Assembly (NCBI GenBank): GCA_016169945.1
Contig: JADLSH010000395.1
Coordinates: 1,002,501-1,066,500 of the forward strand
Reading direction: 5' to 3'
DNA from: Trachythela sp. YZ-2020
Taxonomy: Eukaryota; Cnidaria; Anthozoa; Malacalcyonacea; Clavulariidae
DNA length: 64,000 bases
Part shown: in pieces, positions 1-12,100 of the stretch
How positions within the stretch are numbered: position 1 is the first letter of the stretch
How the letters are laid out: each line of letters opens with the position of its first letter
Program-made: the position numbers and the translations under genes
The notes under the pieces: generated by a model
Databases searched by the model: none
Told to the model about the DNA's origin: nothing
The model's input: the letters and a program-made list of their open reading frames with translations, nothing else

Positions 1-776
1 CTAGGAATGCAGAAGCATATCTTCAAGAGAGTGGGAGAGCTGGTAGAGATTCCCCTGATCTGTGCAAAGCCATCATGCTATATTCAAATGTAATGTTGAA
101 ACATTGTGATGAAGCAATCAAACAATATGCCCAAAACAGTACAGTCTGCAGACGGATCATGTTGCTTTCTCATTTTCATTCTCAAGCAAATAATGTGAAG
201 AAACCTTATATGCCTCATGAATGCTGTGACATATGGCAGAGACAATGTCATTGTGGTGGTGATATTTGTAAGTTTTGTTACTTTCCATCAGGAAAATTTG
301 ATGTGGCTATTACATTTACCAGTAATAATTTGAGAAATGTAACACCTGCCCAGAAGAATAAACTGCAAGATAAATTGCACTATATTCAACAATCTGTTGT
401 AAAAGACGTTATATTCCATGTATCTGACAAGAAGTCCACATTATTCACTTCACTTGATCTTGTGTGTGGTTTTGGTCCACTTCATGTACAACAAGTACTA
501 GACAATTGTGACAAGCTGTTTACAACTAGTGATACACATAAATTTGTTGATATATGGGATCCACAAGTTGCTGTCGAAATTCTCGTGGCAATTACACAGG
601 TTTTTGGAAACACTAGTTATCAAGACAACAGTGACTCAGATGACGACTCAGATGACTTGCTAAACTTTTGGTCATGGGGAACTGATCAGGATGATGAATT
701 TTTGGCAAGTATCCCTTTAGAATTTATTGAAATTGCAGAGAGTATTGATGTTGAAGAATGTGAAACCGAGGTGTAG
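1..776 (+). CDS. RecQ-like DNA helicase, C-terminal part (5' end outside window)
   Basis: The frame is open from base 3 and stops at 774-776. Its first residues contain QESGRAGRDS, which is RecQ-family helicase motif VI (arginine finger). The next section has the RecQ zinc-binding layout: CRRIMLLSHF, then a CC pair and two further Cys near residues 55-70 of the visible part. The rest is an unrecognised tail with an acidic stretch (DNSDSDDDSDD) and an acidic C-terminus. RecQ proteins are ATP-dependent 3'-5' DNA helicases acting in the nucleus. The ATPase lobe with motifs I to V lies left of the window. The tail does not look like an RQC or HRDC domain. RecQ-like genes of this type are, from memory, multi-copy in cnidarians, so this may be a TE-linked copy rather than the BLM/WRN orthologue. 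The visible frame has no breaks. Confidence 0.8.
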   Translation, partial: RNAEAYLQESGRAGRDSPDLCKAIMLYSNVMLKHCDEAIKQYAQNSTVCRRIMLLSHFHSQANNVKKPYMPHECCDIWQRQCHCGGDICKFCYFPSGKFDVAITFTSNNLRNVTPAQKNKLQDKLHYIQQSVVKDVIFHVSDKKSTLFTSLDLVCGFGPLHVQQVLDNCDKLFTTSDTHKFVDIWDPQVAVEILVAITQVFGNTSYQDNSDSDDDSDDLLNFWSWGTDQDDEFLASIPLEFIEIAESIDVEECETEV

Positions 777-2060
777 ATTGTTATAAATATATGTGTACAA
801 TTAATCTTCAGGATGTGTTGGTTATCATAACTGGATGTGTTAATATGCAATATTTCCAAAGATTTATAGTACTTACCAGCATTTGGAATTTTAATATGAC
901 CATTACTGTACAGATGAGTTCATATTCTATTTTACATGAGGTGTCTTTCTTACATATTATTTTAAAGAAAAGTCCATAATATACCAATACTATTTCGCTA
1001 ATGTTTGTTGTCAGAGTTACCCTCTATGACAGTGTACTTCACTCGCGATTTACAGTAAGTGTAACTGTAAATTTTTTTTCGCTAACTGGCTACTTAAATC
1101 TCTCTATTCTAGATGTTGTTTCAACTTATTTTTCAAGATGTGAGGCCACTTCAAAGTTCCAAGCTTTTCTTTGCTTTTCAAATTCAAGTGTCTTAGTTAT
1201 GCTGTTCGGTGAGACACTCACACCTAAATGGTTCATTCTGATAATTCCCTACAAGAAAATGCACAACAAAATAAAGACCATTTAAATAATTGTTTTAACA
1301 GCTTTATGAACACAATGATTTACACTTGTCAATTGACCCCCAGACACAGTATTCATATATAGTAATTACATTGTAGTCAGGCACTTGACTTCCATTTGTG
1401 GGGGATTTTACCCATAAGTATTCCCAAGGGGCTGGGGGCTTTGACTTCATTTGCACAATATAGGTCACTCACAGATAGGGGGGATTTCAATTGACTAGTG
1501 CATAAATTATAATCATATATATTGACATGCATGTCTTGTTTACATTCACAGGTTAATGTGGAAAGTAATGAAGATGGTATATTGAAATTGGAGTTCCTCT
1601 TTTGGATTTGACTGCTCAAATGCTATCAAATACATGTATAATATCCATACTACATAATAGAAGCAACAACCAAATGTATAAACTGTGTTATCCTGTGTTC
1701 ATGTGGCAAAGTAAATGCTTTGATTTATTTGTAACTAAGGGTTGGGTACTTTCGGGTGGGCGGTTACTTTCAGAGGGCCCTTATGTTTGGGTTTATTTTT
1801 TTAGCATTGGCCAAGTTATAAACACTACTTTACATTTTCACAACGAGTCAATTATTTTAAAATTTTGATTAAATTTGGGTTTTCATAGTACAGTAATTAT
1901 TTTAAAATGCAGCTACTTTCAAGGGAGCGGTTACTTTCAGGGGGTGGTTACTTTCGAAATTCTGCGGTATTAGTTCATAAAATGGCAGGAATCAAGAATA
2001 TTAAAAACATTTCAAGGATAAATTTTGTGTAATTATACTATTAACAATATAGTTATACAT
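777..2060. other. Intergenic AT-rich stretch between convergent genes
   Basis: No convincing gene is seen. At 1745-1775 and again at 1910-1960 a short motif of the form GGTTACTTTC(A/G)GGGG occurs two or three times. This looks like the ends of an uncharacterised repeat. The short open frames here have no recognisable motif. Confidence 0.4.
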
Positions 2061-2072
2061 ATTATTTTATAC

Positions 2073-3446
2073 CTTTGCTGATATGCTGTACAAGACTCAT
2101 AGCTTTATCACGTTTGTTCAAAATAATTGATTCGGCATTGACAATAGTTGGATGAAACTCAGCTGTCTCGTCTGTTCCAGCACCAGCCTGCAGTACTTTA
2201 TAGAAGAAGGGTGTTCTTTCCTTGAATTCTTTACCAACACTTGTCCAGAAAAATCCATTTATTGCTTCATTGGTTAAAGAGCGCAATCCTGATGGTTGTT
2301 TTAAAGAACAAATGTTTTTACATTCCTTTGATATTTCTTGTACTACCACATCTTCTATGAAAGGCCGCAGACTCTTGCAATTGAATGCTGATAGGGCAAC
2401 ACTTTTCATACTTCCTCTTGCTAAAGCTTTGCCAAGACCATGCATGTTTTGTGGGAGGGAACATACCTTTCTACCACTTACATATGTCACAGAAACCTTG
2501 AGAGATAAAACCAAACGTAATTAGACTTACATATAGGCATAGGCATACAAGGCTGGGGGGGGCAATAGCCCCCCAGTTTGGCCAGAAATGGTGACATGTC
2601 GGGCCATTTGTACTCGAGAATGTCGACTGAGGTCCACCCCCGTATGCCTATGACTTTGAGTATTGTACAAACTTCATAGTTTACACAAAATCATAATACA
2701 GATTATTTCTATATTTATGACATTTAACGTGACATTTATAGTTAAGACATTTGAAATTACAAGATAATTGAAAAAAACACAATTGTATACAATAACATAA
2801 ACAGTAATAACACTAGTCACCAATTAACTTCAAATTAGAACAAAGGTGAGTAAACATGAATTTATTCACACGTCGTTTGTACATAAAATCCGTTTGATTG
2901 AAGGTAAATTCAAGTATTAAATTAATTGGTGAACTTACCTCGACTTTACAAACAGACTCGTCTGTGTTAGTATTAACAACAGCGTGAAGTGTGTTCTTAA
3001 GGATATTCGTAGGTCTCGGCAGTAAGATTGAAGCCTAACGGAAGGCGTCTTTTTGGAGTAAACACACGTTGAATTTGGATCAGAGTTCTCAAAACTTTTG
3101 AGGCGCTGTGATAGAACCTGTTCGTTTACGTCGTTCGGAACTCCGCGCTTGCATCGCAAGGAAGCCTTAGATTTAGCATGAATCTCTTTTATTGTCCTGG
3201 ACAGTTCTGCCATTGTCGTTCTCAGAGTTCCGAATCTATTCACCTTTTTGTAGCAATCATCGTTGCACAAACAATATCCTCTGACGTCAATGGTGTCAAG
3301 TTCGCATTCAAGATCAGATAACAATAGGGCAACAGAACTATTTATTCTCGCCCGTTTCCTGGCGTCGGGCAAATTCTTTCCACACAAGAAGCAGGCGTTT
3401 TTGTTCTCCCTCACAAGTTTTCTGGAGTTTTTACAGGTTCAGCCAT
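2073..3446 (-). CDS. Cys-rich zinc-finger protein of a repeated cnidarian family, first exons, probably broken
   Basis: Read on the minus strand, exon 1 (about 3446 to 2939) carries CFLCGKN, then CLCNDDCYKK about 40 residues later, a likely zinc-binding pair. It ends at a strong donor, CGAG|GTAAGTT. A second coding block (about 2514 to 2073) follows a pyrimidine-rich acceptor-like tract. It contains SLPQNMHGLGKALARGS and KECKNICSLKQPSGLR and ends at AAAG|GTATAA, so more exons should lie to the left. The simplest join of the two blocks is out of phase, so a small exon or a break is missing. The natural start is probably the ATG at 3446-3444 (MAEPVKTPEN). That frame hits TGA after 11 codons, one base out of register with the zinc-finger frame, suggesting a 1 nt frameshift. 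I recognise the layout from repeated, unnamed cnidarian genes but cannot give a function. Confidence 0.5.
2526..2655. mobile_element. Small MITE-like element in the intron of the zinc-finger gene
   Basis: The ends form a short inverted repeat: CATAGGCATAC on the left near 2536-2548 and GTATGCCTATG on the right near 2642-2653. The interior is GC-richer than its surroundings (runs of G and C near 2554-2575). It lies between the two coding blocks of the minus-strand gene. The target duplication is not clear. Confidence 0.45.
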
Positions 3447-3770
3447 CGAACACTTTCGACATGTCAAAATCAACATAAAAAGCGCTAAAAATGTCACGCC
3501 AAATAGAGAGGGTTTTCATAAATACTAATTAGATGGGAAAATACGGAATGACGTCACGGACAAGCAGGTTCGAGCATTGATCCAGCCGGTGTGTGGGGCA
3601 AGGGACCGTGGGCTCACACAGAGGCTGGATCGAGCCTACCAGTATGTCATGTAAATGTAAAATACACGTCACGCACCCTGTTGTAATTTTTTAAAGATAT
3701 TTATTAACCATCTAGCTAAGCCAATGACCATGCAATGAAATCTTAGAGCTTGTGGATTGGAATCTGTGGC
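3447..3770. other. Intergenic gap, possible promoter of the zinc-finger gene
   Basis: No gene is seen. This is immediately upstream of the minus-strand start. It contains a CRE-like GACGTCAC near 3551 and an imperfect inverted pair (gatccagcc / ggctggatc) at about 3580-3632. Confidence 0.3.
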
Positions 3771-3774
3771 AAAA

Positions 3775-4690
3775 TATGGAAACGAATTTTTTAATTTGGC
3801 CAAATCGTTCGATTTTTATAGCGTTTTGAACGTAGCTTTCGATGGACCTTGGCCGTCGTATTTTCTAACCAAAAAGAGCCTGGGTCTAGCCCATTTTCTG
3901 ACGTCGCGCAAGGTAGTCGGCATTTAGCTTTGATCGGCTTGTATTCAGTTCGCCATTTCGGCTTTGCTTGCCTTGGCTATCATGTCTAACCCTGAAACAG
4001 ACTAGTACACAGGGTATATATAATTGCCATATATGGATAGAATCAGCTTTAGAAGAGCTATCTAACAATATGCCGCATTAAGCTATATCTGTAAGACTGT
4101 ATTATTTAGTTCGAGCACGTTGAAAATCCAATTTCGCATGCGTGTAGGCATCTAAAACTACAACTTGTTTACACGATATAGGTCACTGCTATATATACCA
4201 AATAATCGCCTTTTTCTCGGCTATCTTTTGGTATGAAGCATGAGAACATATCTTGATTATTGATTTCAGGCGCGTCAAAAAAGTTTACCCCTACTACAGC
4301 ACAATTAGTACACACGATATATTTTCGTCGTTTGACCCGCGAAACATACATCGATTTTCGTGCACATTTCCTTGAGAACTACATACGTTTCATACACCTA
4401 AATTGCGTAGATCGAAAGCTCTGTTCAAGAGAAACATTTTACGTACAGTTTCGTGCTTGTACGTCTGATATATCAATATCATATGTAGATGGCCGACAGT
4501 ATACAGGGAATTTGCATGTGGGCCGAGAGTTTATTTTGACGAGTCCCTTGCGTGACGTCACGAAATTTACTCGTTCCAGACTCCTCGTAACGACGGACAA
4601 GGTCCACCAAAAAGTGCCTTTTTGCCAACTTTAAACTGCCATAAAAATCGAACAATTTGACCAAATAAATTACAATTTTCACGGATACGC
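3775..4690. mobile_element. Non-autonomous inverted-repeat element (MITE-like), about 0.9 kb
   Basis: Two arms of roughly 130 bp are inverted copies of each other: about 3775-3910 and about 4545-4690. The clearest shared core is TTCGATTTTTAT followed by related sequence, with GTCCACC/GGACC blocks and a TGACGTC block in both arms. The interior has only short open frames with no family motif. It ends close to the next inverted-repeat element at 4738, so the two may be nested or adjacent insertions. Confidence 0.5.
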
Positions 4691-5745
4691 TAGAAATGAT
4701 GCCAAGATTTGATATAGGCAAAAACATTTTTGGGGTGAGGTGCACTTTAAGAGTAAATTGTGACACTAATTCCCATTTCTTACCTGCAATAATCTGTGAA
4801 TTATTATTATTTCATCTTTGTCTTCTCTAGTTGCAAAATACTGAGGGAAAAACTTCATGTTGTTTATATATTTAAATTTTGTGTTTTAATTTCTACTCTC
4901 ACATGGACATCCGCTGACTTATTGTATCGAATTGCCGTTTGTAAAGTCCGCAGACTACTGTATCACCGTTGTCGTTTGTAAAATCCGCGCGAATTTTAAA
5001 ATAATTAATAGAGACGAGTGAAACTGTCGGCAAATCATGTAAAATCTTTCGACAGACGCTGTAGCAAGTAGCTAGGAACAGCAGCTGTTGCTAGGTACAC
5101 TGCCATCTATGGAATTGCGCAATTCGAAAGATATTAGTAGATTTCAAGGGTTCAAACTTTGCCAATTGAGTCAAATTTCGATATATTGGTGTCATATTTT
5201 GTTTTATTTTAAATAGAATTGAGGCAACGTTCGAATATGTTAGTGGGAATATTTTAGAAGTTGAAAAAGCGTACGATAAATTTGCCCCGTCTGCGAAATA
5301 TAAGAAAAGCAATTTTCGGTCGGCTATTACAGAATTCGCTGCCTACGTAAATAACGAAACGTAAAAAAACTAAAAATATCTAGTAGATTCCAACATTCTT
5401 GGATGTAAATAATCTTACATCGTCTTGAGACAACCAATTAATACCTCTCTACGTTCCCGAAACTTGTTTTGTAGTATAGTTCAAGTATCGTTGTTTGTTT
5501 TAAGCCTTTATTAACAAACACTTTTCATATCGAACTCATTGCTGATGCTTCAGGACATTTGGCGCCAGACCCCGTTCTTGCAATTTGACGCGCGCATATG
5601 CTGTTTCCAATTCAAGATGGCAGCAGCAAAAGAGTTAGAAACAGACCAAAGAGACCCATGAAGAAAATATTGTTGAAAGATTGAAATAAAAGAGGTCGAC
5701 ATTGATGCTCAAATGCTTAAAATACATTTCAGTCCATCCCCCCCC

Positions 5746-5808
5746 AGCCTGTGCCACAGCATTACGTGTTAAGTAAAGTGCTTATGTGTTGCGGCTGTGG
5801 CACAGGCT
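5746..5808. repeat. Perfect 15 bp inverted repeat hairpin
   Basis: AGCCTGTGCCACAGC at 5746-5760 is exactly reverse-complemented at 5794-5808, with a 33 bp loop. It is flanked by C-rich tracts on both sides (5738-5745 and 5812-5820). It is probably a miniature element or its remnant. Confidence 0.7.
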
Positions 5809-5872
5809 AATCCCCCCCCCCAAAAAAAAACCACTGGTTCTCAGCCAACCAGAATGAATTGTTAATTATTTC

Positions 5873-5895
5873 ATTTAAGGTGGCTCCCTACAATT
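5873..5895 (+). repeat. Isolated terminus resembling the TTAA hairpin element at 51.1 kb
   Basis: TTAAGGTGGCTCCCTACA closely matches the terminal TTAAGGAGGCTC(C/T)CTACAG of the hairpin element at 51113-51737. No partner terminus was found nearby, so this is a solitary or truncated end. Confidence 0.4.
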
Positions 5896-7695
5896 TTTGA
5901 AATATGGTAAATTTATGATTTAGATTGAATTTTTTGAAGAACTGTTACTTGTTAGAAAACAAAAATTGTACCACATATATTGAGCTACATTCTAAGAGTC
6001 GGAAATTGTTCACAATTGCTATGGTAACAATGACGTTTCAATATGGTGACATTTTAGCTTTCAACGCTTTACTTTTGAAAACACAATCGCTGTAATAGAG
6101 AAGTATGGTGTAGTACTTTTGTATGTGGCAGATATCTATATTTTCTAGTTTATATATTGGAAGTGTTTAGGAGAGCGAATAATATATTTGTTGTTGTTAC
6201 ATAATTAATTAGCATAATTTAGGTTTTGCATGAGGAAAAAGGACTGGGAAAAAGACATGTGTGAGAGATTGATATTTGGACAGACAGTTTATATATTTTT
6301 GAGATTAAGTCAATTGTGTTATATTAAATTGTTTTTAAACTTATAATCGAGTGGAGCGATCGTCTGCTAAACAGGAAGGAATTACTTTAACAGCATGTTC
6401 GAATATGTTTGGGGTATGTTGACTATGCATACAGTATGCACCAATCAATTCCTGGATGCAAGCGTTTGTTGCTAAAACTTATTGTGGTCGGGGATTTGAT
6501 CCCCTCTATAGTTTAATTGATCTTCCATAGCAGTATGAGTTAAGTCTTGGACCAGCATTTGAATAACAGTTTTTGATAGGGGGTGGGAAATTTGATCATT
6601 GAAATGCCCGGGAACTTCCTCCTGGGGATGTTAGACCTTTTATAGATGCATTATGCCTAGATTAGATGAAGTCAAAAATTTAAAGCAACACTACACTTTA
6701 CGTCTTTGTACACATGCACATACAAATTTCTTGAAGCGTTTCTACAATTTGATAGTCTGTTCTCCATAATAGTTATCAAAATAGTTCAAATCACGAACAA
6801 AGACAACAAAACCCTTTGTCAGTAGCTCTACCAGTGTCATTTAATGAGTAGAAAAACGTACAACACAGACAACAAAGACATACAACACAGACCAAGCCAT
6901 CGGCGTTGACTTGGTTACACCTACAGGCTACAGTCCACAAAAGTCCAAAATTTTACACGCGACGACCATTATCTGTATTTTATATTTGACAACAGGTACA
7001 TAAAACTATTTGTTAACCGCTTTAGCAAGATTTATTCTGACAATTTATACGTGATGAGAAATGAACAATCCAAGCAGCATCCAAGCAGCACATCTTGACA
7101 AACTTTTATATCTTCTATGCCTCGAGATAGCGATTTACTTTGAATTCCGCTTCAAATTATACATTTCTGAGCAAATACTTCGTATTCCAAAACTCAAATG
7201 ACATGAAGAATAATTTTCGTCAGTTTAAAGAACAAAATCGCAGAAAAATTCATTGTAGATCTGATTTCCCACAATAAATATTTTATTGTTTTCTTTATAA
7301 AGACTTGCTTTTCGTTTCCAGGTTCCAAAATATGAGCCGAAACCCCCCTCTGGTTTTGCTACGACATGTGGAGAAGCGATATTCCAAATCCTTAAATACC
7401 ATTGGTTAATTTGTATCACGTGTCGACAGTTTCACTCATCTCTATTTATTATTGAAAATTTCGCGCGGATTTTACAAACGGCAATTCAATACAATAAGTC
7501 AGCGGATGTCCATGTGAGAGTAGAAATTAAAACACAAAATTTAAATATATAAACAACGTGAAGCTAATCTAAATATTCGTTTTTTCCACAGTATTTTGCA
7601 ACTAGAGAAGACAAAGATGAAATAATAATAATTCACAGATTATTGCAGGTAAGAAATGAGAATTAGTGTCACGATCTACTCTTAAAATTGATCAA

Positions 7696-8970
7696 AATGC
7701 GTACAGCCGTGCACCTTTGATCTTTGCTGTCATTTACTGCCATATAGAAATTGCCTTATTTTAGAAATATATTTGTCAATCGTCTAATTATAAATCAGTC
7801 AATGTTCAATCAACTCACAAACCTGGAGATTGCTGACTTAAATATGTGCCATTATTGAAAACAGATTTTATGTGTATTAATTACTTACATATAAATATTA
7901 TCATACAAGATGTAAATCGGTCCTAATTACAGCGGTGAATTGAATGTCACGAATTTTGCAGCATAAGATCTTCGGTAAATCTTAATGTCCGAGTCAGACC
8001 TAATACGTTTGAAATTAAAGCTAATCAAAAATGAAACCTAACTTGTAAAACAGGGAAAACTTTCGATTTTCCTTTTTCATCCAAAATTTTGACAGGCAAG
8101 TATTCCCCTAAGAAATTTCCAGAGCCATTTGCCATTGCCAAATTACTCGGGCCGCAATGAAAAATACTGGTTCACCAGTAATTGTGTATTTACCCAATAA
8201 GTTTATCAGTTTATCCTTTTTCGGTACCCTACCTAGCAACTTGCGACTCGCGAAAAATAGAACATTCCATACTTGAAAATGTCTGGATTCAGTGCCAGCA
8301 ATAAATTCCAGATTTTCAATAGACAAAGTCACGTAGAAAAGGATACAGTAGTCATAAGCTGTACAAAAGACCAGAGAACAGCTTTATTATGCTTAGTTAC
8401 AAACTATACTTTGAAATGATATATATTAGTATACTGATTTGCATGAATAGAGTTACGTACTCTATTTACTCATTCCTAGACTTTCCCAAAGTCCTTTCCA
8501 TTTTTTTTCGCGGTTGGGATGGACGCTGGAAAGGACTGTTCTCACTTACAGCGCGCCAAATCTGCCGGTGGAATTTTTGACCGGGGTGTGACAGGAGGTG
8601 TGTCATTATTCTAGCCAATAAATGCTCCTTAAGGCTTTCGACTTATAAATTAAAAATAAAAGAAAGTCATATGGTTCTTCTCGAAGATGCAATAAAATTG
8701 GTCTCTCAAAGTTTGGGTATGAGGAATTGAGAGGCCCACAACACGAAGTGGTCGAAGCGTATGCTCTTGGGAAAGACGTGTTCTTGAGTTCTCCCACTGG
8801 ATAAGGGAAAAGTCGGTCATTTGCAATCACTCCGTACGTGCTCGATGTCATAACGTGGAAAGAGATTTCGACACAAAGAGAAAGCAAGTGCTGTGAGGAT
8901 GAGTACAAATGTTGAGGAGGGGGCACATAAAGGATATTTATGTTAGCATGCTAATGTATACGAGAATACA
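7696..8970. other. AT-rich stretch, no gene recognised
   Basis: Several short open frames exist but none shows a known motif or convincing splice sites. The stretch lies directly downstream of the EGF exon at 8974-9096 on the minus strand, so it is probably intron of that gene. Confidence 0.35.
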
Positions 8971-8973
8971 TAC

Positions 8974-9096
8974 CAATACATTCCGCTCCATAAAATGTGG
9001 ACCCATTCTTACACATACACGTGTAAGAACCTAGGGTGTTGTTGCATGAGACAAAATCTGCAAGATTACATGGCGATGATATGCATTCATCGATAT
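8974..9096 (-). CDS. Calcium-binding EGF-like domain exon (internal exon)
   Basis: On the minus strand an acceptor (TTTTGTTTAG) precedes base 9096 and a donor (GTATGTATTC) follows base 8974. The 123 nt exon is phase 1-1, the classic form for EGF modules. It translates from DIDECISSPC through SYTCMC to GAEC. It has six cysteines in the EGF pattern and the DIDEC start of calcium-binding EGF domains. Such modules occur in secreted or membrane matrix and receptor proteins. It may belong to the same gene as the EGF exon at 51.8 kb and the YWTD exon at 56.7 kb, which lie upstream on the same strand, but they are more than 40 kb apart. The Helitron-like insertion at 9131 starts only about 34 bp upstream of its acceptor. 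Confidence 0.8.
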
Positions 9097-9130
9097 CTAA
9101 ACAAAATATTCAAGAAGAGATTAGAAATTT

Positions 9131-12100
9131 TCCCCGAGCATGGCGATAGCCCGGGCGAGGGTACTAATTCCGCTCGGTTATTTATCACACCCGGAAAAAA
9201 GGAAATCCAAGGGAGACGATGAGCCAGGAGCCAGCTCCAGATTGGCTCGAAACTGGAGCTGGGACGACAAGTTTGTAAACAAAGCATTTTGGCCGCTTAA
9301 CCAGTAAAGTAAATGAAATTTTTTTGAAAGACCATCTTTACCTGTCATATTTTCTAGTACGTGACCGAAAATGAGAACTTTATTCCGTTTCGTTTGTCCA
9401 CAGTAGCTTGTGAAAGTTGACTATTTTTTCTGACGAAGGGGCTGGTCAGCGGCTCGATTGATCGTATAGCTTTTTAAAACCTTATTTTTTTACCTTTATA
9501 ATGGCAAACTGTAAAATTTGATTGATGACCGTTCTAGAGAAAGTATTCAAATATAATGTCAAGCAATAAGCGTACTTCTACATCGCGAAACCGCGATAAA
9601 TAACTCTGGCAAAGTCGAGCCATCTATTTCACGCGCGACCCGCTTGTATTAATTTCACACTTCCGTAAACACACAACTTTGGTATCGGTAAATTTGCGTT
9701 TTGGAGAAATAACCTATTGAATGTTTAATGATATATTATTATTTATTGCACTTTTTTAAAGAGTAAACGATCGAAACATCTTCCATATCTGCAACACACA
9801 ACGCAAACAAGAACGCGAAAAATGGTGTTAAATGCGGCTCAGATTGCCGAACGTCAAATACGTCTAGCAAAAGATGACCCTTCCAAATTAATTGTCATTC
9901 TACCATATCCTACAGTATTTAAAATTTTAGGATGTATATCCAGCATGAGCAACTCATGAGAACACTGGCATTCGTGACCGACATGAGAAATCCACTTTCA
10001 ATAGATGTAATATATTAACGTAATTGACAACCAAAACAATCAGTCCATGTGCTTTGGCACGTGACGTCATTTGATAATCTCAGGGGAAAACCCAGTGGAA
10101 AAACCCGTCCGTGCACTGTAAAATTATTGCGCATGTGTTTATCCAGACCTGTTTTCTTGTTTCCCCAAGCAACGTATGAAACAGGTGCTGGAAAGGAGTT
10201 CATTTGTTTCTTAGTCTGTGTTTGATAATTAAAAGGTTTTTATCATCAAGGGATTTATTTTGTAACAAAGATTATAGTAAATATTGTTTATTAGCTATTG
10301 CTGATTGTTCGGAATTAACTTTTGTAATCTTACGAGAATGCGTCCGCCGAGATTAATTAGGGTATGCTTACTGCTACTAGGGACACCCTAACTCCTACAT
10401 TCCTACATGGGACAGGCAAAATGACAGTTTGGGGAAATAGGAGTCGGCCATAGAAAAAAATACTAGATAGATCAGGATACTAAATGTCAAAAGTTTCTGG
10501 GAGCGTGCCCTAACCCCAAGCTATTCACGACCTATATAATGACAACGCAGACCACACAGTTAGGTTCAAATTCGTAACTGCTGCTCAAATAGATCTGGCA
10601 CATCTTGAGCAAGATATTACAACATAGTTACAGCTTGTTCTATCTGTTGCTAGGTATAACTTGAAAATATATTTACAGTAGTAAAAGTCAGCTGGCAATG
10701 ATCACAAAACGTTTTGCTCACAAAAGCGAGATTTTAAGGTTCCATGTACTTTGGATTTTAGGAGAGGTTGGGAGGGGGTCTTATGAAAAATATCATTATT
10801 TAGGGGTGGGGAAAAGTTTATCATGGGGATGGACCATGCCAAAGATTTAAGAGAGCTCACTAAATTCCAACCCCTCCCAGATAAGAAATGAACCCTGAAG
10901 CCTTGGTTATATAGTAGAGTACTCGTGCAGCTTATAATTACAATAGGATGTCCTTGCATTTATAAGTCGCAGTTGTTGAAACACAAGTCGCACTGAAAAT
11001 GGTCTGATAAAATAATCTTGGCTTTTTTATTATGCTTACCACTCTGAGGTTGACAACAGGTTTTACAACCCAATTGAGAAAGGTTCCGAGGGTTAGTTAG
11101 TTAAGGTTAGTGCAACGCAAACAAGATCGCGAAAAATGGTGTTAAATGCGGCTCAGATTGTATTGTTTTGGTTGTCAATTACGTTAATATATTACATCTC
11201 TTGAAAGTTGATTTCTCATGTCGGTCACGAATGCCAGTGTTCACATGAGTTGTCCATGCTGGATATACATTCTAAAATTTTAAATACTATAGGATATGGT
11301 AGAATGACAATTAATCTAGAAGGTCATCTTTTGAAAAATCGCAGAAAGGCGAGTTTAATAAGAAATTTTTCGAAACAATTTGTACTATGCTAGACGTATT
11401 TGAAGTTCGGCAATCTGAGCCGCATTTAACACCATTTTTCGCGTTCTTGTTTGCGTTGTGTGTTGCAGATATGGAAGATGTTTCGATCGTTTAGTCTTTA
11501 AAAAAGTGCAATAAATAATAATATATCATTAAACGTTCAATAGGTTATTTCTCCAAAACGCAAATTTACCGATACCAAAGTTGCGTGTTCACGGAAGTGT
11601 GAAATTAATACAAGCGGGCCGCGCGTGAAATAGATGGCTCGACTTTGCCAGAGTTATTTATCGCGGTTTCGCAATGTAGAAGTACGCTTATTGCTTGACA
11701 TTATATTTAAATACTTTCTCTAGAACGGTCATGAATCAAATTTTACAGTTTGCCATTATAAAGGTAAAAAAAAGGTTTTAAAAAGCTATACGATCAATCG
11801 GGCCGCTGACCAGCCCCTTCGTCAGAAAAAATAGTCAACTTTCACAAGCTACTGTGGACAAACGAAACGTAATAAAGTTCTCATTTTCGGTCACGTACTA
11901 GAAAATATGACAGGTAAAAATGGTCTTTCAAAAAAAATTCATTTACATTACTGGTTAAGCGGCCAAAACGCTTTGTTTACAAACTTGTCCTCCCAGCTCC
12001 AGTTTCGAGCCAATCTGGAGCTGGCTCCAGGTTCGCGAAACTGGAGCTGCCAACCTGGAGCCAACTGGCTCATCGTTCCAAGGGAGATCTAAAGTTCATC

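Larger units (their letters stand above)
4738..7695. mobile_element. Inverted-repeat element, about 2.9 kb, arms about 280 bp
   Basis: The arm at about 4738-5032 returns in inverse orientation at about 7420-7695. Shared landmarks are TTTAAGAGTA, CATTTCTTACCTGCAA, CATCTTTGTCTTCTCTAG, CATGGACATCCGCTGACTTA and the innermost TCACTC. The interior of about 2.4 kb has no long coding frame, so it looks non-autonomous or decayed. It contains the hairpin at 5746-5808 and a partial relative of another repeat terminus at 5873. The outer limits are approximate because an indel separates an AGGTGCAC block from the rest of the right arm. Confidence 0.6.

Noticed and set aside
1554..1611. Possible plus-strand exon after an acceptor at 1551 (VNVESNEDG...)
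   Set aside because: It is only about 20 codons before a stop. The RecQ-like frame already ends at 776, and no upstream partner was found.
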